From: Henckelia pumila
Taxonomy: Eukaryota; Streptophyta; Magnoliopsida; Lamiales; Gesneriaceae
Length of the DNA: 64,000 nucleotides
NCBI RefSeq assembly: GCF_033568475.1
Contig: NC_133122.1
Coordinates: 18,656,206 to 18,720,205 of the forward strand
Direction: 5' to 3'
The notes beneath the pieces are model-generated. The model made no database searches and had not been told where the DNA came from. It saw only the letters and a list, made by a program, of their open reading frames with translations. A program made the translations under genes and the position numbers. Positions 12,500 through 23,476 of the stretch are shown piece after piece (within the stretch, counting starts at the first letter, position 1; the number at the start of each line of letters is the position of its first letter).

Positions 12500-14335
12500 G
12501 GACTTATGGAACTAACTATGTATGGTATGGTATTGCCGAAATTTAAGTGAAAGTGTACCACATCCATATGTTTACTGTAACACAAATTAGCTTACGTTGT
12601 ACCGTATCTTATTTTAAAGTATACCACGTAATATATGATATAGTACCACAAATTCATGTGGAGTTTTTACCACCTTAACTTAAAAGAGTATGAAATCTTT
12701 GTGTTTATTGTACCACATATCATTCTTTCTTTGTACTGTATGTTATGTTAATGTGTACCACTTAATGTATGATATAGTACAATAAATTCATATGGAACCG
12801 TATCTTATTTTGAGTATATGTAGAAATGTGCAAATTATTGGAACATTGTTAATAGAAATGGTATGGTAGCATATGTTTTGGACTTATTGAACTATGTATG
12901 ATATGGTATTTCCAAAATTTAAGTGAAAGTGTACCACATCCATATGTTTACTATACCACAAATTAGCTTACGTTGTACCGTATCTTATTTTAAAGTATAC
13001 CACATAATATATGATATAGTACCACAAATTCATGTGGAGTTTTTACCACCTTACCTTACATGATACCAAGATGCTATCAAATAACAATATAATCAGTACA
13101 TGTATTAAATAAAAATGTCACGTAATCATATCAAATAAGATAATATAGACTAAGTTGTAGTTTCTCCATTTGTTACAATTTAACAAGTTATCAATGACTA
13201 TTTTATCACTTAATCATGTGATATATTTCAAAAATTCAAATATTTTTATCATTTAGTATTCTTTTCCAAAGAAAGCGCTAGAAATTATGCGCGTGAAAAT
13301 TATTGGAACATTATTAATAGAAATGGTATGGTAGCATATGTTTTGGACTTATAGAACTATGTATGATATGGTATTTCCGAAATTTAAGTGAAAGTGTACC
13401 ACATCCATATGTTTACTGTACCACAAATTAGCTTACGTTGTACCGTATCTTATTTTAAAGTATACCACATAATATATGATATAGTACCACAAATTCATGT
13501 GGAGTTTTTACCACCTTAACTTACATGATACCAAGATGCTATCAAATGACAATATAATCAGTACATGTATTAAATAAAAATGTCACGTAATCATATCAAA
13601 TAAGATAATATAGACTAAGTTGTAGTTTCTCCATTTGTTACAATTTAACAAGTTATCAATGACTATTTTATCACTTAATCATGTGATATATTTCAAAAAT
13701 TCAAATATTTTTATCATTTAGTATTCTTTTCCAAAGAAAGCGCTAGAAATTATGCGCGTGAAAATTATTGGAACATTGTTAATAGAAATGGTATGGTAGC
13801 ATATGTTTTGGACTTATAGAACTATGTATGATATGGTATTTCCAAAATTTAAGTGAAAGTGTACTACATCCATATGTTTACTGTACCACAAATTAGCTTA
13901 CGTTGTACCGTATCTTATTTTAACGTATACCACGTAATATATGATATAGTACCATAAATTCATGTGGAGTTTTTACCACCTTAACTTAAAAGAGTATGAC
14001 ATCCTTGTGTTTATTGTACCACATATCATTCTTTCTTTGTACTGTATGTTATGTTAAAGTGTACCACTTAATGTATGATATAGTACACTAAATTCATATG
14101 GAACCGTATCTTATTTTGAGTATATGTAGAAATGTGTAAATTATTGGAACATTGTTAATAGAAATGGTATAGTAGCATATGTTTTGGACTTATAGAACTA
14201 TGTATGATATGGTATTTCCAAAATTTAAGTGAAAGTGTAACACATCCATATGTTTAATGTACCACAAACTAGCTTACGTTGTACCGTATCGTATTTTAAA
14301 GTATACCACATAATATATTGATGCGTGGTTAAAAA
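12500..14335. repeat. Satellite-like tandem array inside MULE 1
   Basis: Repeats of ~370-470 bp. The marker GGTATGGTAGCATATGTTTTGG recurs near 12860, 13327, 13791 and (with one change) 14166; the marker GTACCACATCCATATGTTTAC recurs near 12555, 12935 and 13398, with changed copies near 13860 and 14235. The stretches 13040-13300 and 13500-13766 are nearly identical, so recent local duplication occurred. The array has a skew toward GTACCA/TGGTAC words and no coding potential. Confidence 0.8.
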
Positions 14336-14815
14336 CGCAGTACCATTTGTATTGATACGTAGTAGGTTTACTTGAAAATAAAGTATAATAAGCTCATAAT
14401 ATGGTATGAAAATCTGTTAAATTTGGTACATCTTCATACATGTTTTATATTGTGCTGTTGGTGCGTGGTCAAAAACACAGTATCATTTGTATTGATAAGT
14501 AGTACATGTTGTTGAATATGAAGTATAATAACGTCTAATTGTGGTATGAGAGTTTTTATATTTGGTACATCTTTCATACATGTTTACATTTTAGTGTTGG
14601 TGCGTGGTTCAGAAACGCAGTAACATTTGTATCAATACGTAGTATGTTTACTTGAAAATTAAGTATAATAACCTCTTATTCTGGTATGAGAATCTGTTAA
14701 TTTTGGTACATCTTTCATGCATGTTTTATATTGTGGTGTTGATGCGTTATCAGAAACGCAATACCATTTGCTTAAAAATGAAGTATAATAAAGCCTAATT
14801 GTTGTATGAGAACAT
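14320..14815. repeat. Second tandem array (~135-140 bp unit) in MULE 1
   Basis: Four diverged units starting with GTGCGTGGTCAAAAACGCAGTA-like words near 14325, 14460, 14600 and 14740. Each is followed by ATTTGTATTGATACGTAGTA, AAGTATAATAA and TTTGGTACATCTTTCATACATG. No coding potential. It lies between the first array and the 3' end of the Ulp1-like gene. Confidence 0.75.
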
Positions 14816-15004
14816 CAATTTTACCAAAATTAAACATCCATTCAACCAAAATCAAACATCCAACTTCAACAACATAGTTATAAATAGAAATTAAACATCA
14901 ATTCTACCAAATTACAATACCAATTTCATCAACAAAATTATCCATCCGATCAAAGTATAGTACAGAATACACCAACACAATTGTTCACTTTATTTTCATT
15001 TTCA

Positions 15005-17934
15005 TTAGTTCTTCCCCATCAAACCATATTCGTCTTTTAGGATGGTTGCGACAACGTGTGCCCTTATACCGTCTATGTTGCATTCACTCCGATTACACCA
15101 TGTAAAAGGGTCATCACGAGCATAGCACTCTGCCCATAGGCAAGTAAACACACCATAATCTGGATTAAGCCCTTGGGCTCTACACTTTGGAAATCCCACG
15201 TTGCAATTGGAAAGATCAATATCCTTGAAAATCCTCAAGTATCCTAATAGAAATTCAACCTGGACAAAAATGAATTATTGTAATATTAAAACTAATTGCA
15301 TCACATAATAAGAAAGGTAAAATAATGCATTACTTACAAACTGCCTCGCACTTGTCCTGTCATATGGACTGTCTATTGAGTTCCTCACCACAAATTCCTT
15401 TTTTGTATTATTCCACACAAGCAAAAACCAGTGAGATCTCACACCAATAGGAAATAAGACATATCTGCATATCTCCATTACTTCCTTTTCTAGATCGTGT
15501 AGCTTCACCACAGTACTGTTTGTACACTTGGAGAGGAAGTCCACATATTGATGATCCTCAAGTGGTTTGTTATTGTAGTGCTTACCAAGTACATGTAATG
15601 CATCACGCTACGAAAATATTTAAATTGTCAACAATCAATTTTTATGGTGCTTAAGTACTTAAATAAAAGAACACTAGATGAAATAAAATTAACTAAAAAA
15701 ATAGCTCATAATAACCTGAACCCAAGGTTGAACCACATAAATGGGGAGATCATGGTTATTGGAGCGACACAGAATTTTCAGGTAGCATTCTATTATCTCT
15801 CCTCGTACATTTTTTCCAAATAACATATCACATAATTGAGGTCCTTTCACTGATAGGTACGAGTCATTCCACACCATGCAACTGTGCAAAAGAAATCAGT
15901 GCACTAATTAAAATAACAATGTAATAAACATGAAGACTTACTCTAATTTTTCTCTTGATAGGAAAGAACAAATGACATTTCTCTCCGATTCAGTCACAAA
16001 ATTATGTCCACGAAAATCTGTCCGATCCTTGTATAATTGCAAAGGATCCTTAACGACCTGTCCAACGTCCAACGTGACCTGCTCAACAATACGAACAAGA
16101 TCTATGTGGTAGTCATCCTAATGAAACACATAACAATTAAAACATAAACAATATAAGTCGTATATCAAATAAAGAAAAATAAACAACTATAGGTAATATA
16201 TTACAACTAACCTCTGTCGTACTACCAACCAAACTACTGGATTTCTCTCTCAATCGTTTTGAAGTTCTTCTTGGAACATTCATCAAACTCTCTTTGTTTT
16301 TCCTGCTAGCGCGCTCTACTTTCTTTCTCATGTTTGTGATCTTCTTCGGATCAAACCCACTTGCAGCATCGCTCTCGTCAACCAGCAACTTTGAAACATG
16401 GTCATCAATATTTTGGCCGGAGGCTTCTTCATCGTCCTTCAAGGTCATTTTACTAGAATCCACATTCACATCATCAAATATATTCTCAATTTCCTTCTCA
16501 ATTTCATTTTCTATTTCCATTTTCTCACCTTCCGTCTCCTCTAACTTACCAACTCCACCATCCATTTCATCCGCAGCATCATTCACATCTTCATGATTTA
16601 TTGGAACTTGTGTCTCAATCTGCAAACTATATAAGTCATTGAAATTACCATCAAGATCCTTACCAAAAGAATTTTTATGACCACTACTTTTTCCAGCAAC
16701 ATTCTTCGAACCATATTTGCGTTTCAACTTCTCAATCTCAGATGACTATTCCCTAACAATCTTCTCCAAACGAGTGACATCAGTTTTCAGAACATACTCA
16801 TTCATTGTTGACATTACCTATAACAAATCAATCACACATTTCATCAACAAACAATAAGAACATTACAATTAATTGCACAATTTATAAAGTCGCATCACAT
16901 TCACGTACCACACCGCTGGAAAATAGCTCCTCAACAAACACTCTTTCTTCAAGGAATGGAACTACAGGAATAACCTATTTATAACATAAAATTGCAACGT
17001 TAGAACCTTATAATTATTTTGGATAATATTATATAAAAAGAACATATCAAATAGGACCTTCATCCTCGTAATTGCGTTAAAACATTCTTCGGCAGAATCG
17101 GCATTGTTAGGAATTTTGCACTTTGCCCAACGAAAAACACGGGAAAATTTCATAAAACTTGCCTGAATAGCAAATGAAGGTACACTATCGTACAACCATG
17201 CCTACGTTGAAATATTATTAGATTAAGTATGAACAAGAAGAAAATGTTAGATGATTAATGTATTAAGTACAATAAATACTAACCATCAACCCGACTAAAC
17301 AACCATCTAAGTACTTCTTTCGTTCCACTTCACCTTGTCCATCACCGATATGGGAAGCAATTTGCTCGCAAAGGAATCGGTAAGCAGCATCACCCCACGA
17401 GTAATAAAAAAAAAGATCCAGATCATCAAGATATGGCATAATAAATCGTGGAGTCGAATAATTTCCAACCGGAAATATCACACAATTGAATAAATATAAG
17501 ATAAACATCCTCGCAAAGTCCTCAACATATATTTTCTTCTTCTTACATGCTAGTTCAAGAAGTTTCAAACGAATACTTGACCGGATCACCTTGCTTACAT
17601 TACCCCCAAAATAACGATTTACGAAGGAAGATTCCATTTTCAAATCAATATTCACCGGCTGTCCAATATATTTTAACCCCATCACAATAGAAAACTCCGA
17701 CGACTTAAAAGGAACCGATACACTACCATCTCCAAATTTGAAGGACAAAGACTGAACATCAAACCTTTTTAACACTGCCTCGACCTTCAAAGAACTAAAG
17801 CTAAGGTTTGGAATCTTCAACCATTCCGAGAATGGAGAATCTTTGATCCACTGTAGTTGTCTTCTCTCGATTATAGGCGAAAGGTCTTCCATCGTATTCC
17901 GAAATACTGAAGCAGAACAACGGCTTGGTGTCTC
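15005..17934 (-). pseudogene. Ulp1-like (C48) cysteine peptidase gene of MULE 1, probably inactive
   Basis: About eight minus-strand exons can be traced: near 17284-17934, 17058-17201, 16909-16974, 16212-16835, 15942-16117, 15715-15882, 15338-15608 and 15005-15260, most with clear GT...AG borders. The N-terminal region (PFSEWLKIP ... YLDDLDLFFYYSWGDAAYRFL ... LDGCLVGLM) is the conserved domain of transposon-borne Ulp1-like proteins; the middle is acidic and lysine-rich; the C-terminal peptidase has the expected His (SHWFLLVW) and Asp (NSIDSP). The usual DCG of the catalytic cysteine reads DYG (PDYGVFTC), and an in-frame TAG lies in the fourth exon (GAA TAG TCA near 16745). Family role: SUMO-type isopeptidase. 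Here a catalytically dead or decayed copy is likely. No ATG opens the first frame cleanly; the internal Met of MEDLSPIIE is a possible start. Confidence 0.8.
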
Positions 17935-17961
17935 ATACGGCCTCCGGGTATTAGCTTTCAC

Positions 17962-18611
17962 CTCAGATCCTACTTATTTTCGAACCATTTTTAAATAAAA
18001 AAATAAAACAGTGTAAAGTCATAAGTCATAACGAAAAACAACATAAAAATCAATAACTATACCTCAATATACATAATAAAAAAACAAAAACATGTTCAAC
18101 TGACTCTGAATTCTCTCCAACTCACACACTAAAAATATCAACAAAAGGGATTTTCAGTTACTGAAGCAAAAAACAGGTTCACCACCACTTGAACGTGTTA
18201 GAATATCTGACACTCTAGCACCCAAATTCATCCTTTCCTTACATTTTCAAGAAAGAAAAGGCTAGGAATAAAAATTTGAGCCCCAAGGTTAAGCCAATGA
18301 AGAATTTCGGAAGCTATCCTCAATTCTCAACAGATGAGCAGATTGACTTACTTTGAAACATATGACTGTAACAAGCAATATTATGTAAATTTCAAGCTTT
18401 TTACCTCGACTACAGTGAATGGCAATTGGCAGAGACGAGATAAAAGGTCGGGTTAGGCTCAACTGAAGTTACTTCCAGTATCGTCCTCACATGTGCACTA
18501 ACTAACAAATAAAAAGACTTCCAAGTTTTAATTCCAAATAAAGATATTGACACTGGTTGATACACTAGGATAGGTGAAAAAATTGATATTTTGACATGAT
18601 TGTCATAAACT
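17962..18611. other. MULE 1 spacer, no gene seen
   Basis: 650 bases between the Ulp1-like start and the right TIR. Presumed promoter/5' leader of the minus-strand gene; no conserved protein or strong repeat was seen. Confidence 0.4.
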
Positions 18612-19176
18612 CGATTCAGAAAAATGAGAGGATTTGAAGCGAAACACTGATTAAACAAATTAAGAAAAAATCTCATAAGATATGGAACAAATCGAACAAG
18701 TAGATAACAAGAAACTCATTTTCCTCGCTTCTTTGCTTCCAATCGTTGTCCCTTGTCGCCTGCTTTCTATCGTTTCCTGTAGGTGTCACAAATTGGTGGG
18801 TTCCTACTGCCGGTGGATTCTTGATGTTGACTAGAAGATGAGAAAATTGGTGGCACAAGATTTAGTTTTCTTCACTGGACGTCGTAGAAATTGGGAGGGA
18901 AGAGAGGCGATGGAAATCGGTGGAGTTGGCTAGGGATTCACATGAGACGTGAAATTGGGGGAAAAACTAAAGTGAAGGTAGGAGATAATAATAATAATAA
19001 ATGGGAAAAGAAAATTTTAAAAAAAAATAGAATTAAAAGGGAAAATGGGATAAAACATGAAACGGGGAGTATAATTAAACTTTTTGGGTCAATAGGGAGT
19101 GCAGAATAAAAAGTTATGACAAGGGGACTGATTTTAAACTTTTGATTTTGATTGGGAATTTATCTCCAATTCTTCC
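18612..19176 (-). repeat. Right TIR of MULE 1
   Basis: Reverse complement of the left TIR, ending ...TATCTCCAATTCTTCC at 19176. It probably supplies the promoter for the minus-strand Ulp1-like gene, which starts about 680 bases inward. It lacks the 42-bp duplication of the left arm. Confidence 0.92.
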
Positions 19177-19318
19177 TTATTGTAATGCACAATGTTTTTT
19201 TTTTATCTAATGTGTTTTGCTCTTTAGATTGATAAATACTCCTAAAAATAGTATTATTAAATGGATTTAAACAATATCTAAATTTTGTGATAATATTTTC
19301 AACCATTAGTCATCCACG

Positions 19319-19342
19319 TACAGCGCACGTGCACTTTTCTAG
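19319..19342 (+). mobile_element. Helitron-like 3' terminus
   Basis: CACGTACAGCGCACGTG forms a short stem (CACGT/ACGTG) and is followed after a few bases by CTAG and then T, as at Helitron 3' ends. The 5' end was not found; it may lie on the far side of MULE 1. Low confidence. Confidence 0.35.
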
Positions 19343-19363
19343 TATATATATATATATATATAT

Positions 19364-19419
19364 CTTAGTTGGTAAAAAATATTACACATAAGAACATAGA
19401 ATTCATACTAAAACACTTC

Positions 19420-19461
<42 letters not shown>

Positions 19462-19517
19462 GAAGTGTTTTAGTATGAATTCTATGTTCTTATGTGTAAT
19501 ATTTTTTACCAACTAAG
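19364..19517. repeat. Perfect palindrome with (AT)n core
   Basis: Two 62-bp arms (19364-19425 and 19456-19517) are exact reverse complements, starting CTTAGTTGGTAAAAAATATT, separated by about 30 bp of pure AT. This would extrude as a long hairpin. It may be a foldback MITE; no clear TSD was identified. Confidence 0.85.
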
Positions 19518-20043
19518 AAAGAACACGTAAAAAATTTATTGTATGTTTATTAATATCTAATCCATAGTGGAGAACAGATATTTGATTGACAATATTAATT
19601 AAAATATAATATGATTAATTAATGATGAGATAATAAAATAAAAAATGAAAAATATAATAGGAAATTCACAATTCAAATTAGTATATTTATATATGTTCTT
19701 GATTGCTACTTCATATTAAACAAATTGAAAAAATCTATTTTTTGTTATATATATTTGTCTTTTTCCGATTTTGATTTATTATTCGATCAAATTTCAATTT
19801 TAGTACGTTATGTTTATCTGTTCTTTTTCTTTTTCTTTTTTAAATTTCCATGTTAATAATTTTTTGGGCAAGTCGTTGACATGACATAAACATAGTACTA
19901 ACGTGTGCAATATCAACACTTCTTATTTAAAAAAAATTGCCTAAAATCGTCAGAAAATTAAAAAAATATAACATTAAAACTGCGACAACATATAAAACTA
20001 AAATCAAACGCAGTTTATCGGGCCAAAAAGAAGCAAGAATCTT

Positions 20044-21640
20044 TCAATTCTTGGCCAAAAGCCTGGCCTTCAAATCTTGAACAACTTGATCAAAATTTTT
20101 CTCAGAAGATCCATCTTTCTCCAACGCATTTCGCAAGACTAAATTCACTCTTTCCACCTCTTTCTTCAGACCCCTTGAAGTATCAGATTCATCATTCAAC
20201 AACATTTTAATCTTCTCTGATACCTTAATCCTATCAACCATTAATGTCGCCATCCCATCACAAAGATCAATCCCAATCTTCCAATCATCAACAACCAATT
20301 TCCGGTTCATAGTTTGATCAGTGTACAAAGGATAACAAATCATCCGAACACCGCACCAAATACTCTCCATCACAGAATTCCATCCACAGTGAGTCAAGAA
20401 CCCTCCCACCGCAGGATCCGAAAGAACCGTAACTTGATCGCACCATGGAACCATCAACCCTTTACCATTAACATCATCATGGAATCCATCCGGCAAGAAA
20501 TCCGCTATGTCGGTTCGAACCACCCATATAAAGTTTGCTTCACTTAGAACTAGCCCGTGAGCTATTTCTTGAATCATCTGCTCGCTGCTCTTGACGTGGC
20601 TACCGAATGACACGTATAGAACAGAGCCAGGAGGCTTGGACTCGAGCCATTTGGTGCAGTCTGATTCGGAACGTAAGCTCTTGGAGACGGAGTTCTTGGT
20701 AAGATCTTTGAAAAAGTTGACGGGGCCAACTGAATAAGTTGGCTGTTTTTGGTTGAGAGCTGATAGTGTTTGGGTTTCTAGCTCTTGAATTGTGTTGAAT
20801 AAGATGAAATCTGCTTTCTTCACTTCATTGAAAGCCTGGAAAATAACCTTTTGCACAAATTTTGCTGGTTCATCTTCCTTGAGATATGGCATCAGGTCCC
20901 TTGTGTTTATTGATCCCACTCCAGGTATGTAGATTATTTCCTCGTTAATGTTGTCTGATGATATAACAAAAGAAGAGAATTTTGTCAAAACAGAGTGAAT
21001 TATCAGTAGAAGTACATGTTTTGGCTATAATGTCATAACATAAATTGGCCAAGATAACATATGAACAACACTTGTGTAGTAAGAGCACACACAATTCAAC
21101 AATATCCATACCCTTGAGTGGAAAATGGCCATTTTCGATCAGCAGGTCTAAGTGATAATTTACGGAAAAAACGGCAGCCGGTTGAGTCCAGAACGAAACG
21201 CTGATCAGATTGTACTTGAAGGCGATGGTTGCAGGCCAAGAATAGAACGTGTCAGCAATCAAGAAACTGACACCATCATATCCAGGTTGTTTTAACATAT
21301 CGCCAATGAATTCGTCCACTCGACCTGGAAAATCGCTTAGCATGGCGTCCCAGAACTCTTTGATGTGTAGAGCTCGGTCGAATTCGAGGGGAAACCCATC
21401 GCTGATGGTGGTGTAACGTATGTCGAGCCCGGACTCTCGTGCTTGGGCGAAGAAATCGGTTCCCTGCAGGCTTGTTTTGGTGTGGTCATTGGATGAAGAT
21501 ATGGTGTGGTGAATGTAGTGAGTATGGACAAAAGTGATGGTGAAGCCCTTGGAAGCAAACTTGAGGGCAAGATTCACAAATGGTGTGATGTGGCCTTGAT
21601 AGGGAAATGCAATCATAATGGCGTGGGGCTTTTCTCCCAT
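20044..21640 (-). CDS. UGT86A: UDP-glycosyltransferase, UGT86A-like (copy 1, intact)
   Basis: A family-1 glycosyltransferase that moves sugar, probably glucose from UDP-glucose, to a small acceptor in the cytosol; the acceptor is unknown. Two exons, 21112-21640 and 20954-20044, with a GT...AG intron that splits a Gly/Asp codon pair in phase, give 479 aa, normal for the family. Catalytic His17 sits in PYQGHITPF and the partner Asp130 in LIADTFYSW. The 44-residue PSPG sugar-donor box runs from WCDQVTVLS to LYTDQ with HCGWNS and the final DQ. Box position 10 is Asp where most UGTs have His, and GVRM replaces GVPM. The start was chosen at MGEKPHAIM because it aligns with the short N-terminus of UGT86A. 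A weak TATA-like element (TTATAATC on -) is ~85 bp upstream. Confidence 0.93.
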
Positions 21641-22304
21641 TTTTTTGTTTGTTGGGGTTATGAGATATTTGTCAATTTGGCTGGTTTGTGTGTTATATTA
21701 ATGTGCTAATGAAGTAGAATGATTATAAAAGGTTTGGTTTGGTTTGGTTTGGTTGTGTGATTAATTAAAAAAGGAGAAAATTAATTGCAATGAAGTGGAA
21801 AACAAATGTTATATGTCATAATTTCAATGGATGTAGGCAATGCCAAGCCTCAAGGATATCAAATGAGGAAACCTTTTCCAAAGACAAATTGAAATTGGTC
21901 ATGTTTGTGCTTGACTGGTCTCTTTGTTAGTACGTGTCAGCCTATGTGAAAGCTAAGCCGCCGCCGGATTTGAAAAGTTCGCTAAATTTGAATACCAAAA
22001 TTGTCTAGTCCTTATTTGTTAATACGTGCGAAACAAGAATTTGAATGATCGAATTTGTCTTGTACACGCCTTTCAGAAGTGTCCGAAATTGTCTTGTACA
22101 CGTTTTCAGGAGTGATTTGCAAGTTATTGAGTTAGTCTACAGTAAAAAAAATTGTCTGTCCATGTTCCGTGGAATGTGTTAATTACGATGGATTGTAAAA
22201 ATAGAATCAAGCACCTAAACATAATCGGTAAAAAAAATGTGTTTTTATTAGATATCCATATTGTCATCCACTCACCACATCAAATTGAATAATTATTTTG
22301 AACT

Positions 22305-23063
22305 TGTTAGGAAAAATTATTTGAATGAATTGAATGAGTTGAAGGAAAGACTTGTCCCAAGTAAATTTGAATTTGTTGAAATGATTTGGAGGGAAAACTT
22401 GGTTGTGGTTTGTCTCACATTGGAAAAATTCCAATGTATTGTTCACTTTATATAATCCAACTTTGGATTATTTGATTGGCCCTTAGGGCACCAGATGTTT
22501 TGTAAAGGGACAAGACGCTAGTCGATGCAACAAACACAAGCGCGGCCGGCTCGGCTCGGTGAGGTCCTATGATCAATTATTCTTTTTTGGATAAAATTTA
22601 ATTGAAAAAAGAGCAAAAAAAAAAATTAGTGTTGTTTCTTGGCTTTTTCTGTCATGGGTTGCATCCTTCTGCATACTGAAAAGTCACGACTTTTTCTATC
22701 ATGGGTTGCATCCTTACGCCTTCAAAGGTGTTGTTTCGTATATAAGACTATATATAAAGTTGTTATAACACAGAAACATCTTATAACGTATACATCAGAT
22801 TTCATCTCTCCCTCACTTTCTCAAAAGAAAAGTTGAAACGTATTTTTCGTTCGCTGAAGTTCGTGATATTTGTAGTGCTGCTATATCACGATCGTTAGTC
22901 GTTGTATCTTAGGGACGATTGCCGCCAACGTTGAGCACTGTTAACGGGCAATTTCGTCTTGCGGATAGAGAGTTTCTCTCGCCTCGACTTTGTTCATCTT
23001 TGTTGCTACTGTTATTGCTGTTGACGTACAAATTTTTAGAATTCGGAGTACACCCTCATAACA
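22305..23063. mobile_element. Solo LTR, 759 bp
   Basis: Starts TGTTAGG and ends ATAACA, flanked by the perfect 5-bp TSD GAACT (22300-22304 and 23064-23068). No internal region or second LTR is present, so it is the product of recombination between two LTRs. GTATATAAGACTATATATAAAG near 22738 looks like its promoter. The text TTGTCTCACATTGGAAAAAT and the TGTTA...TAACA ends suggest Ty1-copia, but the family is not certain. It sits between UGT copies 1 and 2. Confidence 0.85.
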
Positions 23064-23476
23064 GAACTACTATAGCTCAACGAATAGAATATAAAGAACC
23101 AAAAGTCGTCTAAATCTTCTATACTATTAGTTAAACTCCGGTTTCTTTAAAAATAGCTTCAATCCTTGTTACATCAAATTAAATTTATCTTTTTAACACT
23201 ATTTTTAAATAAACATCCAATAACTGCATTGAATTTTATTAATTAAAACACGAATAGAAAGCACAGATAACTAATCGTTGAGGACTAAAAGCCAAGAAAA
23301 TTGAGCAAAGCTGGGAGATTCTTTTATATGAAAATATAAAATTGTGTGGTAAATGGTAATGGATCGTTGGCTCCTTCCAAACTTTGGTTAGTGGTTACTA
23401 AAAAGTTGCACTTGATCTTATCTATAATGAATATGATGTAGGCAAACTTATTATAACTTCCAAATCTTCAGATACA

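Larger units (their letters stand above)
768..19176 (+). mobile_element. MULE 1: Kaonashi-type Mutator-like transposon
   Basis: A plain DNA transposon of 18,409 bp. The direct repeat TTATTGTAA lies exactly outside both ends (759-767 and 19177-19185), the 9-bp TSD typical of Mutator. TIRs are 607 bp (left) and 565 bp (right); a 42-bp tandem duplication in the left arm accounts for the difference. Order inside: MuDR-type transposase on + (1847-12138), a satellite block (12500-14815), and an Ulp1-like peptidase gene on - (15005-17934). Joining transposase and Ulp1 in one MULE is the arrangement known from Kaonashi elements of Arabidopsis and related elements in other plants. About 7.7 kb of the length is a later LTR retrotransposon in the transposase gene. 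The TIRs differ by only about 3 of the outer 130 bases, so the element is fairly young. Confidence 0.93.

Noticed and set aside
12500-14335. Centromeric satellite
   Set aside because: Only a few units, enclosed within MULE 1; no sign of a large array.
22261-22455. Small frame of 64 codons upstream of UGT copy 1
   Set aside because: It crosses the left border of the solo LTR and has an antisense twin of equal length; no domain.
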